Shown: positions 6,906-14,487, counted from the stretch's first letter. The stretch is DNA of 45,003 nucleotides from Actinomadura bangladeshensis (GCF_004348335.1 NZ_SMJW01000032.1:1-45003), one strand, 5' to 3'. Translations and numbers: made by a program. Notes: a model not told the origin generated them from the sequence alone.

Positions 6906-8369
6906 GTGGAGAACAGCCGAATCGTTATCGACGGAACCGCGCTCACCTGCGCCCACGTCGTCCGCGCCGCCCGCGAGGATGTGACAGTTGCCATATCTCC
7001 GGACGGCACTGAACGCGCCCGCGCCGCCTGGCGCGCCGCCCGCGAGATCGCCGCGGCGCAGCCGGTGTACGGGCGGACCACCGGCGTCGGCGCCAACCGC
7101 GTCGTGGACGTGGAGTGGGAGGACGCCGACGCGCACGGCCTGCGCCTGCTGCGCAGCCACGCGGCCGGCGCCGGGCCGCTGGTCGCGCCGGAGATCGTCC
7201 GGGCGATGCTGACGGTCCGGCTGAACCAGATCGCGGCGGGCGGGTCGGGGGTGGAGCCGGGCGCGCTGCAGGCCCTCGCGGACGTCCTCAACCTGGGTCT
7301 CCTTCCTCCGGTGCCGGTGTACGGGGCGATCGGCACCGGCGACCTGACGGCGCTCGCGTCGACCGCGCTGTGCCTGCTCGGCGAGCGGCCGTGGCTGGCC
7401 GACCCGGAGGAGGCGCCGCCGCGCGGGCCCGGCTACCGGCTGCAGTCCGCCGACGCGCTCGCGTTCATCAGCTCCAACGCCGCGACGCTCGGCGAGGCGG
7501 CGCTCGCGGTCGCCGACCTGCGGGAGATGCTGCGCGCGTCCACGGTCGTCGCGGCGCTGTCGCACTTCGCCGTGCGGGGGTCGGGCGAGCCGTACGCGCA
7601 GCCGGTGCAGGACGCGTGCCCGCACCCCGGCCAGCAGGACGCGGCGGCGGCGATGCGGGCGCTGCTCGCCTTCGACCAGCCCGCGCCGATGCGCATCCAG
7701 GACCCGTACGGGTACCGGGCGTTCCCGCAGGTGCACGGGCCGGCGCTGGAGGCGGCCCGCTACGCCGAGGAGGTCGTCACCCGCGAGATCAACGCCGCCG
7801 CCGAGAACCCGCTGGTCGACGCCCCCGGCCTGACGGTCTGGCACAACGGCAACTTCCACACCGCCTACGTCGGCCTCGCCCTGGACTCGGCGCGCGCCGC
7901 GCTGTTCCAGACGATGGCGCTGGCCGCCGCCCGCCTCGGGACGCTCGCCGAGCCGTCGTTCACCGGCCTCTACCCTTTCCAGGGCGCCACGGAGGCGTCG
8001 TCCGGGATCATGATCCTGGAGTACGTGGCGCACTCGTGCCTCGCCGACGTCCGGCGCCTGGCGACCCCGGCGGCGCTCGGCAGCGCGGTCCTGTCGCGGG
8101 GCGTCGAGGAGCACGCGGGCTTCTCCACCCAGTCGGCGCGCGCGACGACCGACGCCGTCGCCGCCTACCGGCTCGGGCTCGGCTGCGAGCTGGTCGCCGC
8201 CGTCCGGGCGCTGCGGATGCAGGGGCGCGCGCCGTCCGGCGGGCCGCTGCGCGCGGCGGTCGACCTGGCCGGCACCGTCCTCGATCCGCGCGTCGAGGAC
8301 CGCCCGCTCGACACCGACATCGCGGCGGCGGCCGACCTCCTGCCCCGGCTGGCCCGGCTGCATCCGTGA
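6906..8369 (+). CDS. Histidine/aromatic amino acid ammonia-lyase family protein with Gly-Thr-Gly in place of the MIO triad
   Basis: This 487-residue protein belongs to the HAL/PAL superfamily. Landmarks are VYGRTTGVG (Tyr55, equivalent to the catalytic tyrosine), LLRSHAAGAG, IQDPYGYRAFPQVHG (QDxYxxRxxPQV), NPLVDAPG, HNGNFHTAY and VEEHAGFSTQSA. In true ammonia-lyases an Ala-Ser-Gly precedes DL and cyclises into the electrophilic MIO cofactor. Here the codons at 7332-7340 give Gly143-Thr144-Gly145 before Asp146-Leu147. The usual ALING stretch reads AFISSN, so a conserved active-site Asn is also changed. MIO formation is therefore doubtful, and ordinary histidase annotation is unsafe. An MIO-independent elimination (for example an ergothionase-like reaction on a betaine) or a non-lyase role are alternatives. 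The GTG at 6906 is the start; no strong ribosome-binding site is visible. Confidence 0.8.
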   Translation: MENSRIVIDGTALTCAHVVRAAREDVTVAISPDGTERARAAWRAAREIAAAQPVYGRTTGVGANRVVDVEWEDADAHGLRLLRSHAAGAGPLVAPEIVRAMLTVRLNQIAAGGSGVEPGALQALADVLNLGLLPPVPVYGAIGTGDLTALASTALCLLGERPWLADPEEAPPRGPGYRLQSADALAFISSNAATLGEAALAVADLREMLRASTVVAALSHFAVRGSGEPYAQPVQDACPHPGQQDAAAAMRALLAFDQPAPMRIQDPYGYRAFPQVHGPALEAARYAEEVVTREINAAAENPLVDAPGLTVWHNGNFHTAYVGLALDSARAALFQTMALAAARLGTLAEPSFTGLYPFQGATEASSGIMILEYVAHSCLADVRRLATPAALGSAVLSRGVEEHAGFSTQSARATTDAVAAYRLGLGCELVAAVRALRMQGRAPSGGPLRAAVDLAGTVLDPRVEDRPLDTDIAAAADLLPRLARLHP

Positions 8370-8375
8370 CGCCCC

Positions 8376-9383
8376 CTACCCCGGCGCGCCGCCCGTGGAC
8401 GCGCGGACGCGCAGCGACGGCTCGCGCACCACGCGGCGCTTGCGCGGCTTGCCGTCGATGACGTCGACGATCAGCCGGACGGCGGAGTGGACGATGCCGT
8501 CGATGTCCCAGTCGACGGTGGTGAGCGGCGGGGTGAGCAGCGCCGACATCGGATGGTTGTCGTACCCGCAGACCGCGACGTCGCCGGGCACGTCCAGCCC
8601 CAGCTCGCGCGTCGCGGCATAGACGCCGTAGGCGATGGAGTCGGCGAAGCAGAACACCGCGGACGGGCGGCCCGGCCCGCCGAGCACCCGCAGCGCGACC
8701 TCGGTGGCCTCGCCGAGGGCCTGCGGGACGACGACGACGTCGACCCGGAGCCCCAGCCGCTCGGCCTCGGCGTTGACGTGCACGTCGGCGGGTCGGTCGG
8801 GGGTGCTCGCCTGCGTCGGGGTGAACACGGTGACGCGCTGGTGCCCGAGGCCGCGCAGGTGCTCCAGCGCGAGCGTGACGCCGCGCCGGTTGTCGAAGAC
8901 GACCTCGCCCTGCGCCTGCCCGCCGTGCAGCGCGTCGCCGATGGACACGACCGGGACCGTCTCCGCCAGCTCCGGCCAGAGCGCGGCGGACGGGTCGAGC
9001 GGCTGCACGATCAGGCCGTCCACCCGCTGGTCGCGGAGCCGGCGGGCGAGGGCGAGCTCCCGCTCGGGGTCGCCGCCCGCGTCCACGATGAGGGCGTAGC
9101 GGTCGCGGGCGAGCAGCGCGCGGCCGATGCCGACCGCGAGGGACTGCTGCCAGTAGTCCTCCAGGGAGCCGCACAGCAGCCCGACCTGGCCGGTGCGGCC
9201 GCTGGCGAGGGCGCGCGCGATCGGGTGGGCCTCGTAGCCGAGCTCGTCCGCCGCGGCGCGGACCCGCTCCTGCGTCTCCTCCGAGGTCTGGATGCCGCGC
9301 AGCGCGTACGACACCGCGGCAGGCGACAAACCGGTCGCCTGCGCCACTTCCCGGATGGTCGCGCGCTTGCGCTTCTCCGACAT
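8376..9383 (-). CDS. LacI-family transcriptional regulator
   Basis: A 335-residue LacI/GalR-type repressor. The N-terminal helix-turn-helix TIREVAQATGLSPAAVSYAL (residues ~9-28) and the hinge region are clear. The rest is a periplasmic-binding-protein-like effector domain with VGLLCGSLEDYWQ, DGLIVQPLDP, VVSIGD, VFCFADSIAYGV and GYDNHPMSALLTPPLTTVDW. The effector may be a small molecule rather than a sugar, since the gene faces a thiol-dioxygenase-like gene. The ATG at 9383 (MSEKRKRATIREV) is chosen because it is the usual distance from the HTH and is preceded by purine-rich GGAGGG; the frame is open further upstream. It ends six bases from the convergent lyase gene, leaving no room for a terminator. 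Confidence 0.9.
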   Translation of the reverse strand: MSEKRKRATIREVAQATGLSPAAVSYALRGIQTSEETQERVRAAADELGYEAHPIARALASGRTGQVGLLCGSLEDYWQQSLAVGIGRALLARDRYALIVDAGGDPERELALARRLRDQRVDGLIVQPLDPSAALWPELAETVPVVSIGDALHGGQAQGEVVFDNRRGVTLALEHLRGLGHQRVTVFTPTQASTPDRPADVHVNAEAERLGLRVDVVVVPQALGEATEVALRVLGGPGRPSAVFCFADSIAYGVYAATRELGLDVPGDVAVCGYDNHPMSALLTPPLTTVDWDIDGIVHSAVRLIVDVIDGKPRKRRVVREPSLRVRASTGGAPG

Positions 9384-9443
9384 CCCTCCAACCCTAGAGG
9401 CCGCCGCCGACAGAGCAACGGCCCCGCCCTTGACGGCGCGAGC

Positions 9444-9482
9444 ACTGAAGCGGTTCACTGAAACGGTTTACTGATGCGGTTC
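9444..9482. promoter_or_regulatory. Three tandem 13-bp repeats, likely LacI-family operator array
   Basis: Three head-to-tail copies, ACTGAAGCGGTTC (9444-9456), ACTGAAACGGTTT (9457-9469) and ACTGATGCGGTTC (9470-9482), are followed by AG. Within each the TGAA...TTCA pattern is an imperfect palindrome around a central CG-rich core, as expected for LacI-family sites. They sit between the divergent lacI-like and cysteine-dioxygenase-like genes, about 60 bp and 73 bp from their starts. Confidence 0.7.
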
Positions 9483-9554
9483 AGTCCCCCCTGCGCTGCG
9501 GCTTCGCCGCGCCCGGAACCGCGTCCGGCAACAGAAACGGAAAGGAACGCAACC

Positions 9555-10079
9555 GTGTCTTCGGAGGTCCTGCCCCGCGCCGCCGGCTTGGAGAACCTGC
9601 CCGGCCGCCCCCTCGACGAGCGCGAACTGCGGGAGCTGGTCGACGACCTGGCCGGGCGGCCCGGCCTGTGGCGGCAGCACGTCGCCTTCCCCGAGGGGCG
9701 CCGCCACTACGCGTCCCTCCACCGGGACGAGCACGTCGACGTCTGGCTGCTCTGCTGGACGCCGGAGAACGACACGGGATGGCACGACCACGACGTCTCC
9801 TCCGGCGCCGTCCGCGTCGTCGCCGGGGCCATCGAGGAGAACAACCCGCGCATGGGCGGCGAGCCGCGGCGGACGGTGGTCAAGGAGGGCGAGTCGTTCG
9901 CGTTCGGCCCCGACCACATCCACCGGCTCACCGGCGTGGAGGACGCGAGCGTGTCGATCCACGCCTACTCGCCGCCGCTGTGGCGCCTCGGCCAGTACTC
10001 GGTCGACGAGTCGGGCGTGATGCGGCGCCTGTCGGTGAGCTACACCGACGAGCTGCGGCCGCCGGACGACCCCGCCTGA
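9555..10079 (+). CDS. Cysteine dioxygenase-like (thiol dioxygenase) cupin protein
   Basis: A 174-residue cupin similar to bacterial cysteine dioxygenase / thiol dioxygenases, which use Fe(II) and O2 to oxidise a thiol to a sulfinate. The metal-binding motif TGWHDHDVSSGAVRVV supplies His77 and His79; the third histidine is in DHIHRL (His123, with His121 nearby). The late SVSIHAYSPPLWRLGQY is characteristic of the family. The GTG at 9555 is selected because AAAGGAA lies about nine bases upstream; an upstream ATG at 9474 falls inside the operator repeats. The substrate could be cysteine, 3-mercaptopropionate or another thiol. Control by a LacI-type protein is inferred from the repeats in front of it. 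Confidence 0.82.
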   Translation: MSSEVLPRAAGLENLPGRPLDERELRELVDDLAGRPGLWRQHVAFPEGRRHYASLHRDEHVDVWLLCWTPENDTGWHDHDVSSGAVRVVAGAIEENNPRMGGEPRRTVVKEGESFAFGPDHIHRLTGVEDASVSIHAYSPPLWRLGQYSVDESGVMRRLSVSYTDELRPPDDPA

Positions 10080-10168
10080 CCCGTTCCGGCGGGACCGTTC
10101 CAGACCTGGTGGGGCCGACCGGTGCCTCCGGCGGGCCCGACCGGGGGATGCGGGCCCGTCGGAGGAAG

Positions 10169-10204
10169 GCGTCCGGCCGACGCCCGCTCACATCGGCCGG
10201 ACGC
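10169..10204. terminator. Hairpin between convergent genes, probable bidirectional terminator
   Basis: A perfect 12-bp stem, GCGTCCGGCCGA at 10169-10180 and its complement at 10193-10204, encloses a 12-base loop. It lies in the 160-bp gap between the ends of the dioxygenase gene (plus) and the membrane-protein gene (minus). No long T-run follows, which is common for actinobacterial terminators. Nothing else is recognised in this gap. Confidence 0.55.
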
Positions 10205-10239
10205 TCACATCTCGTTCAGCGTCGGACATCCGGGAAACG

Positions 10240-11415
10240 TCACACCGGCGTGACCGCCCGGCGGCGGGCGAGCCACCGGTCGGTCACCGCGCACACGGCG
10301 ACGGCGGCGGCGAAGGCGGCGCCGGCCGCCCTGAGTAGGCCCGCTTCGTAATAGGCGTCCGTCACCAACTGGAGGGCGGCGTACCCGGCCGCGGCCCCGG
10401 CGAGGAGCGCGACCGCCGTCTGCGCCGCCCACACGGCGGTTCGGGTCGTACCGGTGCCCGAGAGCGTTTCCCGCAGGGCGAATATCGCGGCGGCCAGGCA
10501 GACGGCGAGGCCCGCTGCCGCCGCGATGAGCGGAGTGCCGAAGTTGACGCCGTACCGGACGGCCAAGGCCGGGACGAAGAAGAGCAGCAGCGCCCACCGC
10601 AACCCGGCGGCGACGGACGACAGCGCGACACCGGCCTCACCGTCCGGAAGGCGGGACGAGGCCACACGCGCACCCGCGAGAACGCACAGCGTGACGAGCG
10701 CGCTCGGCAGACGTCCGCCCACATGGCCCAGGTTGTAGAGCAGAGCGGTCTCGTACACGAACAGGACGAGGTGCCCCAAAGCCCAGGTGGACACGGCGAA
10801 GAGAAGCATCTGTGCGAACGAAGCACGCTCGGAGCCATCCCCCTCCTGCCTGGCCAGCCACTGGAGAAGGACGGGGGTGAGTACGGCGGAGCACACCCGG
10901 ATCACGATGTCGTCGATCGTGTAGGGGTTGTGCAGGTCCCACTCCACCACGCAGAAGACGAACGTGTAGGAGAACGACGCCGCCCACACCAGCCATGAAC
11001 TCACCAGGCGCCGGTACAGGCCGCGATCCAGCCAGCGGAGAACCGTCACGTAGGCGAGGAGGGCGAACGGTAGTTCAAGGAACGCCTGCACCCGCAGCAG
11101 GGACGGCGCCAGCAGTTCTGGATTCGGGAAGTGCTCGGCCAGGCCGCGCATGGCCGAGCCGTCCGCGAGAGCGAAGTACCCCTCCGGCAGGTACTTCGCG
11201 ATGAAGGACGCGTCCCCGTCGTGGACGCGCAGCATGTAGACGGTGAAGAGCACCTGGTTGACGTACACAAGCCCGACGACCAGGCCCAGGAACGTTTCCG
11301 GACGGGCCCAGCGGCGGCGCCGGCGCCCCGCCCCGGGTTCATCTGTGCGCCGCGTCCAGCGGGGTGCGGCTGCGAGGCTGATCAGTGTTGAGATCAGGAC
11401 CGCGCCATCCATCAT
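10240..11415 (-). CDS. Polytopic membrane protein of unknown function
   Basis: I do not recognise a family. The protein would have about 391 residues, with an Arg-rich cytoplasmic N-terminus (RRRRRWARPE) followed by roughly nine to ten hydrophobic segments, for example FLGLVVGLVYVNQVLFTVYM, LLQWLA-flanked helices, WALLLFFVPALAV and LIAAAAGLAVCLAAAIFAL. The ATG at 11415 (or 11412) is the only plausible start, and it overlaps the end of the acyltransferase gene by about 77 bases in another frame. Such a long overlap is unusual and could mean that one of the two ends is misplaced. Its position directly after the OafA-type acyltransferase suggests a role in the same cell-envelope modification, but this is inference only. 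Confidence 0.6.
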   Translation of the reverse strand: MMDGAVLISTLISLAAAPRWTRRTDEPGAGRRRRRWARPETFLGLVVGLVYVNQVLFTVYMLRVHDGDASFIAKYLPEGYFALADGSAMRGLAEHFPNPELLAPSLLRVQAFLELPFALLAYVTVLRWLDRGLYRRLVSSWLVWAASFSYTFVFCVVEWDLHNPYTIDDIVIRVCSAVLTPVLLQWLARQEGDGSERASFAQMLLFAVSTWALGHLVLFVYETALLYNLGHVGGRLPSALVTLCVLAGARVASSRLPDGEAGVALSSVAAGLRWALLLFFVPALAVRYGVNFGTPLIAAAAGLAVCLAAAIFALRETLSGTGTTRTAVWAAQTAVALLAGAAAGYAALQLVTDAYYEAGLLRAAGAAFAAAVAVCAVTDRWLARRRAVTPV

Positions 11416-12487
11416 GATCGGCAAATCTAGACGGTTCCGCCGGGCGCCGCATGGGCTCCAGCGATGCGCGCAGGCGGGCGCGCATCCAGGCCGCTCCCGG
11501 GCGCTCGACCAGCCGGTGGACGGCGTAGGCGCCCAGCAGCGACGCGGCGACCACCAGGCCAAGCGCCGTCCATCTGCCGGCGGCCGGGTACAGCGCGTCC
11601 AGCAGCGGCAGCGCGAGCTGCGAGTGGACGAGGTAGAGCGGATACGTGAGCGCCCCGAGGAGCGTCAGCCGGGACCACCGCAGCCGCCGCAGCCGTCCGG
11701 TCGCCACCAGGATCATCACCGCGAAGATCCCGGTGATGACGCCGCTGACCGCGGTCTCGTCCGCTCCCCGGAAGACGTGCTCCGCCCGCCAGGCGCCCCA
11801 GTGCAGCGCGATCAGGTAGGACACGGCGACGTATCCCCACAGCAGCAGCGTCGGCCCGAACCGGTGGATCATGTAGAGCGCCATGCCCGCGATGAAGTAG
11901 CAGCTCCAGGTCGGGATCAGCATCACCTGGAGCAGGTCGTTGTCGGCCTCATCGGCGTACACCCCGGCGAACAGCCACACGGCCATGAAGACGAGGCACG
12001 ACCGGTAGGTGATGCCGATGCTCGCGAGCACGGCGATGAGCACGTAGAAGTGGAGCTCGACCCAGAGCGTCCAGTACACGGCGTCCACGTTCTTCAGGCC
12101 GAGCCCGCCCTGCAGCATGGTCAGGTTCGGCAGGACGAGGCCCGGCACACCGTTCCCCTGCCGGAACACCGCGTACACGACGGCGCCGAGCAGGACGCTC
12201 ACCCAGTAGGCGGGCATCAGCCGGACGAGCCGCGACACCCCGAACTCGCCCGGTCCGCGCCCCCACGCGCTCATCAGGATCACGAACCCGCTGATCACGA
12301 AGAACAGGTCGACGCCGAGGTACCCGAACCGGGTGACCGCCGCGACGTCGGGGAACACCTCGCGCGCGGGCGCCGGCCAGGGCCCGGCCCCGCCGAAGCC
12401 CGTGAAGTGGTACAGCACCACCGCCAGCGCCGCCGCGAAGCGCAGCAGGTCGAGTTCGCTCAGCCGTTCCCGCCGGGTCACCGTCAC
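11339..12487 (-). CDS. Acyltransferase family 3 (OafA/AT3-type) membrane protein
   Basis: A 382-residue integral membrane acyltransferase. The family start is clear: RRERLSELDLLRFAAALAVV (Arg-Phe-Ala on the first helix), then YHFTGF with the conserved histidine, FGYLGVDLFFVISGFVI, the FGVSRLVRLMPAYW motif, and about ten membrane helices. AT3 proteins move acetyl or other acyl groups from the cytoplasm onto extracellular sugars or lipids. Many are fused to a C-terminal SGNH domain; this one is not, and a separate SGNH lipoprotein gene is divergent from it. The start is the GTG at 12485-12487, since the RLSELDLLRF element must lie close to the N-terminus. The C-terminal tail after ~residue 345 is hydrophilic and overlaps the next gene. 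Confidence 0.87.
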   Translation of the reverse strand: MTVTRRERLSELDLLRFAAALAVVLYHFTGFGGAGPWPAPAREVFPDVAAVTRFGYLGVDLFFVISGFVILMSAWGRGPGEFGVSRLVRLMPAYWVSVLLGAVVYAVFRQGNGVPGLVLPNLTMLQGGLGLKNVDAVYWTLWVELHFYVLIAVLASIGITYRSCLVFMAVWLFAGVYADEADNDLLQVMLIPTWSCYFIAGMALYMIHRFGPTLLLWGYVAVSYLIALHWGAWRAEHVFRGADETAVSGVITGIFAVMILVATGRLRRLRWSRLTLLGALTYPLYLVHSQLALPLLDALYPAAGRWTALGLVVAASLLGAYAVHRLVERPGAAWMRARLRASLEPMRRPAEPSRFADHDGWRGPDLNTDQPRSRTPLDAAHR

Positions 12488-12657
12488 CGCGGCACCGTCC
12501 CGCCCCCGGGTTTCCCGCCGCGATCCGCGAGATGAGCCCGCGGTGAACGCACGGTGGAGATCGCGGCGCGCGGCCGGTGAGGCGCGACGAGCCCCGGCGG
12601 GGGCGGCGGATCAGTAAGATGCGGAGTGCATCCCCTGGAACGTTTGGGTGGTCCTCC

Positions 12658-13461
12658 ATGACTTCTCGCCGCGCCCGACGCGGCACGGCGACTTCGGTGC
12701 TGTGCCTCTGCCTGGTGGCGGTCCTGTCGGTCGCCGGCTGCTCCGTGCTCGCGGGTTCGGTGCACAAGCCGGCCGCGGCCGACGGCCCGGGGAAAGGGCC
12801 CGCGGCGGGCCCGGTGAAGGGCGCCGCGAAGGACGGCGGGGCCCGCACGGCCCCGCCCGTGGTGATGTTCCTCGGCGACAGCTACACGGTCGGCGACCGG
12901 GGCGTCCAGCCGGAGTCGACGTACGCGTCCGCGACCGCGCGGCTGTTCGGCTGGCAGGTCGTCGTCGGCGGCCGCTCCGGCACCGGGTACGTCGTGAAGG
13001 GGCGCGGGACGCAGGCGTTCCTCAGCCTGTTCGAGAGCCAGCTCGGCTGGCGGCCCGCGCCGGACATGCTGATCGTGTCCGGCGGCCACAACGACTGGCG
13101 GGTCCCGGCGCCGCAGGTCGCGGCGGCGGCGCAGCTGCTGCTCGAACGCGCCCGGCAGCGCTGGCCGGGCACGCGCCTGGTGCTGCTCGGGCCGCTGTGG
13201 GGGACGGGCTCCCCGGTGCCGGGCGTGGTCGCGGTCCGGGACGCGCTGAAGGGCCTCGCCGGGCGGCTCGGCATCCCGTTCATCGACCCGATCGGCGAGC
13301 AGTGGATCACCGGTGACCGGCCGGCGGGCACCGGCAACGCGGCGTACTTCATCAAGGCCGACCGCACCCACCCGACCCCGGCGGGCCACCGGTACGTGGC
13401 GACCCGCCTGGCCGCGGACATCAAGCGGCTGGGCCTCGCCCACCCGGTCCGGAAGGGCTGA
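12658..13461 (+). CDS. SGNH/GDSL-type hydrolase lipoprotein
   Basis: A 267-residue exported protein. Residues 1-28 form a lipoprotein signal (hydrophobic VLCLCLVAVLSVAGC, lipidation on the last Cys), followed by a Gly/Ala/Pro linker to ~residue 65. The SGNH blocks are in order: FLGDSYTVG (block I Ser), VVGGRSGTGY (block II Gly), VSGGHND (block III Asn) and RTHPTPAGH (block V Asp/His-type; here Thr-His). It is expected to be an esterase or O-acetyltransferase acting outside the membrane. The ATG at 12658 is used because it begins the signal peptide, and a -10-like TAAGAT is at 12615-12620. It is divergent from the AT3 acyltransferase, and the pair may be a split version of fused AT3-SGNH enzymes. 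Confidence 0.87.
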   Translation: MTSRRARRGTATSVLCLCLVAVLSVAGCSVLAGSVHKPAAADGPGKGPAAGPVKGAAKDGGARTAPPVVMFLGDSYTVGDRGVQPESTYASATARLFGWQVVVGGRSGTGYVVKGRGTQAFLSLFESQLGWRPAPDMLIVSGGHNDWRVPAPQVAAAAQLLLERARQRWPGTRLVLLGPLWGTGSPVPGVVAVRDALKGLAGRLGIPFIDPIGEQWITGDRPAGTGNAAYFIKADRTHPTPAGHRYVATRLAADIKRLGLAHPVRKG

Positions 13462-13486
13462 CGCCCACCCGGTCGGGAGGGCCGGC
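13438..13486. repeat. Imperfect ~24-bp tandem duplication at the end of the SGNH gene
   Basis: GCCCACCCGGTCCGGAAGGG with CTGAC (13438-13462) is followed at once by GCCCACCCGGTCGGGAGGGC with CGGC (13463-13486). The first copy includes the stop codon of the SGNH gene. The second fills the gap before the egtD stop on the other strand. Confidence 0.65.
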
Positions 13487-13488
13487 GC

Positions 13489-14442
13489 TCAGCCGGCCGG
13501 ACGGGCGAGGGTGAGGGAGAAGTCGCCGCTCCCGTCCGTCCAGAACTCGGCGATCTCCAGGCCGGCCGCGCCGAGTTCGGCCGCGAGGCGGTCGCGGCGG
13601 AACTTGGCGGAGATCTCGGTGCGCATCTCCTCCCCCGCCGCGAACGACACGCCGAGGTCGAGTCCGCCGACGCGGACGTCCTGGTCGCGGGTGGACCGCA
13701 GCCGCATCTCGATCCACTCCTCCGCCGCGTTCCAGACGGCGACGTGCTCGAACGCCTCCGGGTCGAAGTCGGCGTCCAGTTCCCGGTTGATGACGTAGAG
13801 GACGTTGCGGTTGAACTCGGCGGTGACGCCGGCCGCGTCGTCGTAGGCGCGGACGAGGCGCCCCTCGTCCTTGACGAGGTCGGCGCCGAGCAGCAGGAAG
13901 TCGCCGCCGTCCATGGTGGCGCGGACCCCGCCGAGGAAACCGATCCGCTCCGCGGGCGGCATGTTGCCGATCGTCCCGCCGAGGAAGGCGACGAGCCGCC
14001 GCTCGCCGCCGGGCAGCAGCGGCAGGTGCTGCTCGTAGTCGGCGACGACCGCCCGGACGGTGAGGTCCGGGTGGTCGGCGGCGATCCCGGCGGCGGCCTC
14101 GTCGAGGAACTCGCCGCTCACGTCCACCGGCACGTAGGAGCGGAGCGTGCCGGAGAGCGCGTCGAGCAGCAGGCGCGTCTTCTCCCCCGATCCGGCGCCG
14201 AGTTCCAGCAGCGTCTCGGCTCCGGTGGCCGCGGCGATGTCGGGCGCGCGCGCGACGAGGATCTCCCGCTCGCGCCGGGTCGGGTAGTACTCCTCCAGTT
14301 CGGTGATCTCCTCGAAGAGCGCGCTGCCGCGCTCGTCGTAGAACCACTTGGGCGGCAGGGTCTTCGGCGTGCCGGTGAGCCCCTCCCGGACGTCCCGGCG
14401 GAGCGTCTTGGCGAGGTCGTCGGCGGTCAGGAACCGATCCAC
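13489..14442 (-). CDS. egtD: Histidine N-alpha-methyltransferase EgtD
   Basis: This 317-residue SAM-dependent enzyme makes hercynine (trimethylhistidine), the first step of ergothioneine biosynthesis. Recognised features are the N-terminal LPPKWFYDERGSALFEEIT and LEEYYPTRREREIL stretches typical of EgtD, the SAM-binding LLELGAGSGEKTRLLL, VPVDVSGEFL, FLGGTIGNMPP and the C-terminal EMRTEISAKF. The length matches the usual ~320 residues. The GTG at 14442 (Val-Asp-Arg-Phe) is the start because AAGGAG lies eight bases upstream. The open frame continues back through egtC in another frame and is not coding there. It is the last gene of an egtABCD operon, 29 bases after egtC. Confidence 0.95.
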   Translation of the reverse strand: MDRFLTADDLAKTLRRDVREGLTGTPKTLPPKWFYDERGSALFEEITELEEYYPTRREREILVARAPDIAAATGAETLLELGAGSGEKTRLLLDALSGTLRSYVPVDVSGEFLDEAAAGIAADHPDLTVRAVVADYEQHLPLLPGGERRLVAFLGGTIGNMPPAERIGFLGGVRATMDGGDFLLLGADLVKDEGRLVRAYDDAAGVTAEFNRNVLYVINRELDADFDPEAFEHVAVWNAAEEWIEMRLRSTRDQDVRVGGLDLGVSFAAGEEMRTEISAKFRRDRLAAELGAAGLEIAEFWTDGSGDFSLTLARPAG

Positions 14443-14455
14443 GAGTGGTTCTCCT

Positions 14456-14487
14456 TCACAGGGAGTCGATGTCACAGGGAGTCGATG
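14456..14487. repeat. Perfect 16-bp tandem duplication spanning the egtC stop
   Basis: TCACAGGGAGTCGATG occurs twice head-to-tail (14456-14471 and 14472-14487). On the minus strand the copy inside egtC encodes Ile-Asp-Ser-Leu-stop, and the second copy repeats the same bases just downstream, forming half of the leader before the egtD ribosome-binding site. Confidence 0.85.

Noticed and set aside
7980..8025. A Ser-Ser-Gly in the lyase-like protein (EASSGIMILEY) as a possible MIO triad
   Set aside because: It belongs to a conserved later helix (SG-MI motif of the family) and is not in the GDL loop where MIO forms.
10240..12487. Frameshifted single gene joining the acyltransferase and the following membrane protein
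   Set aside because: The acyltransferase has a complete set of motifs and a normal length of 382 residues, and the second protein has its own ATG pair; the overlap is odd but does not require a frameshift.
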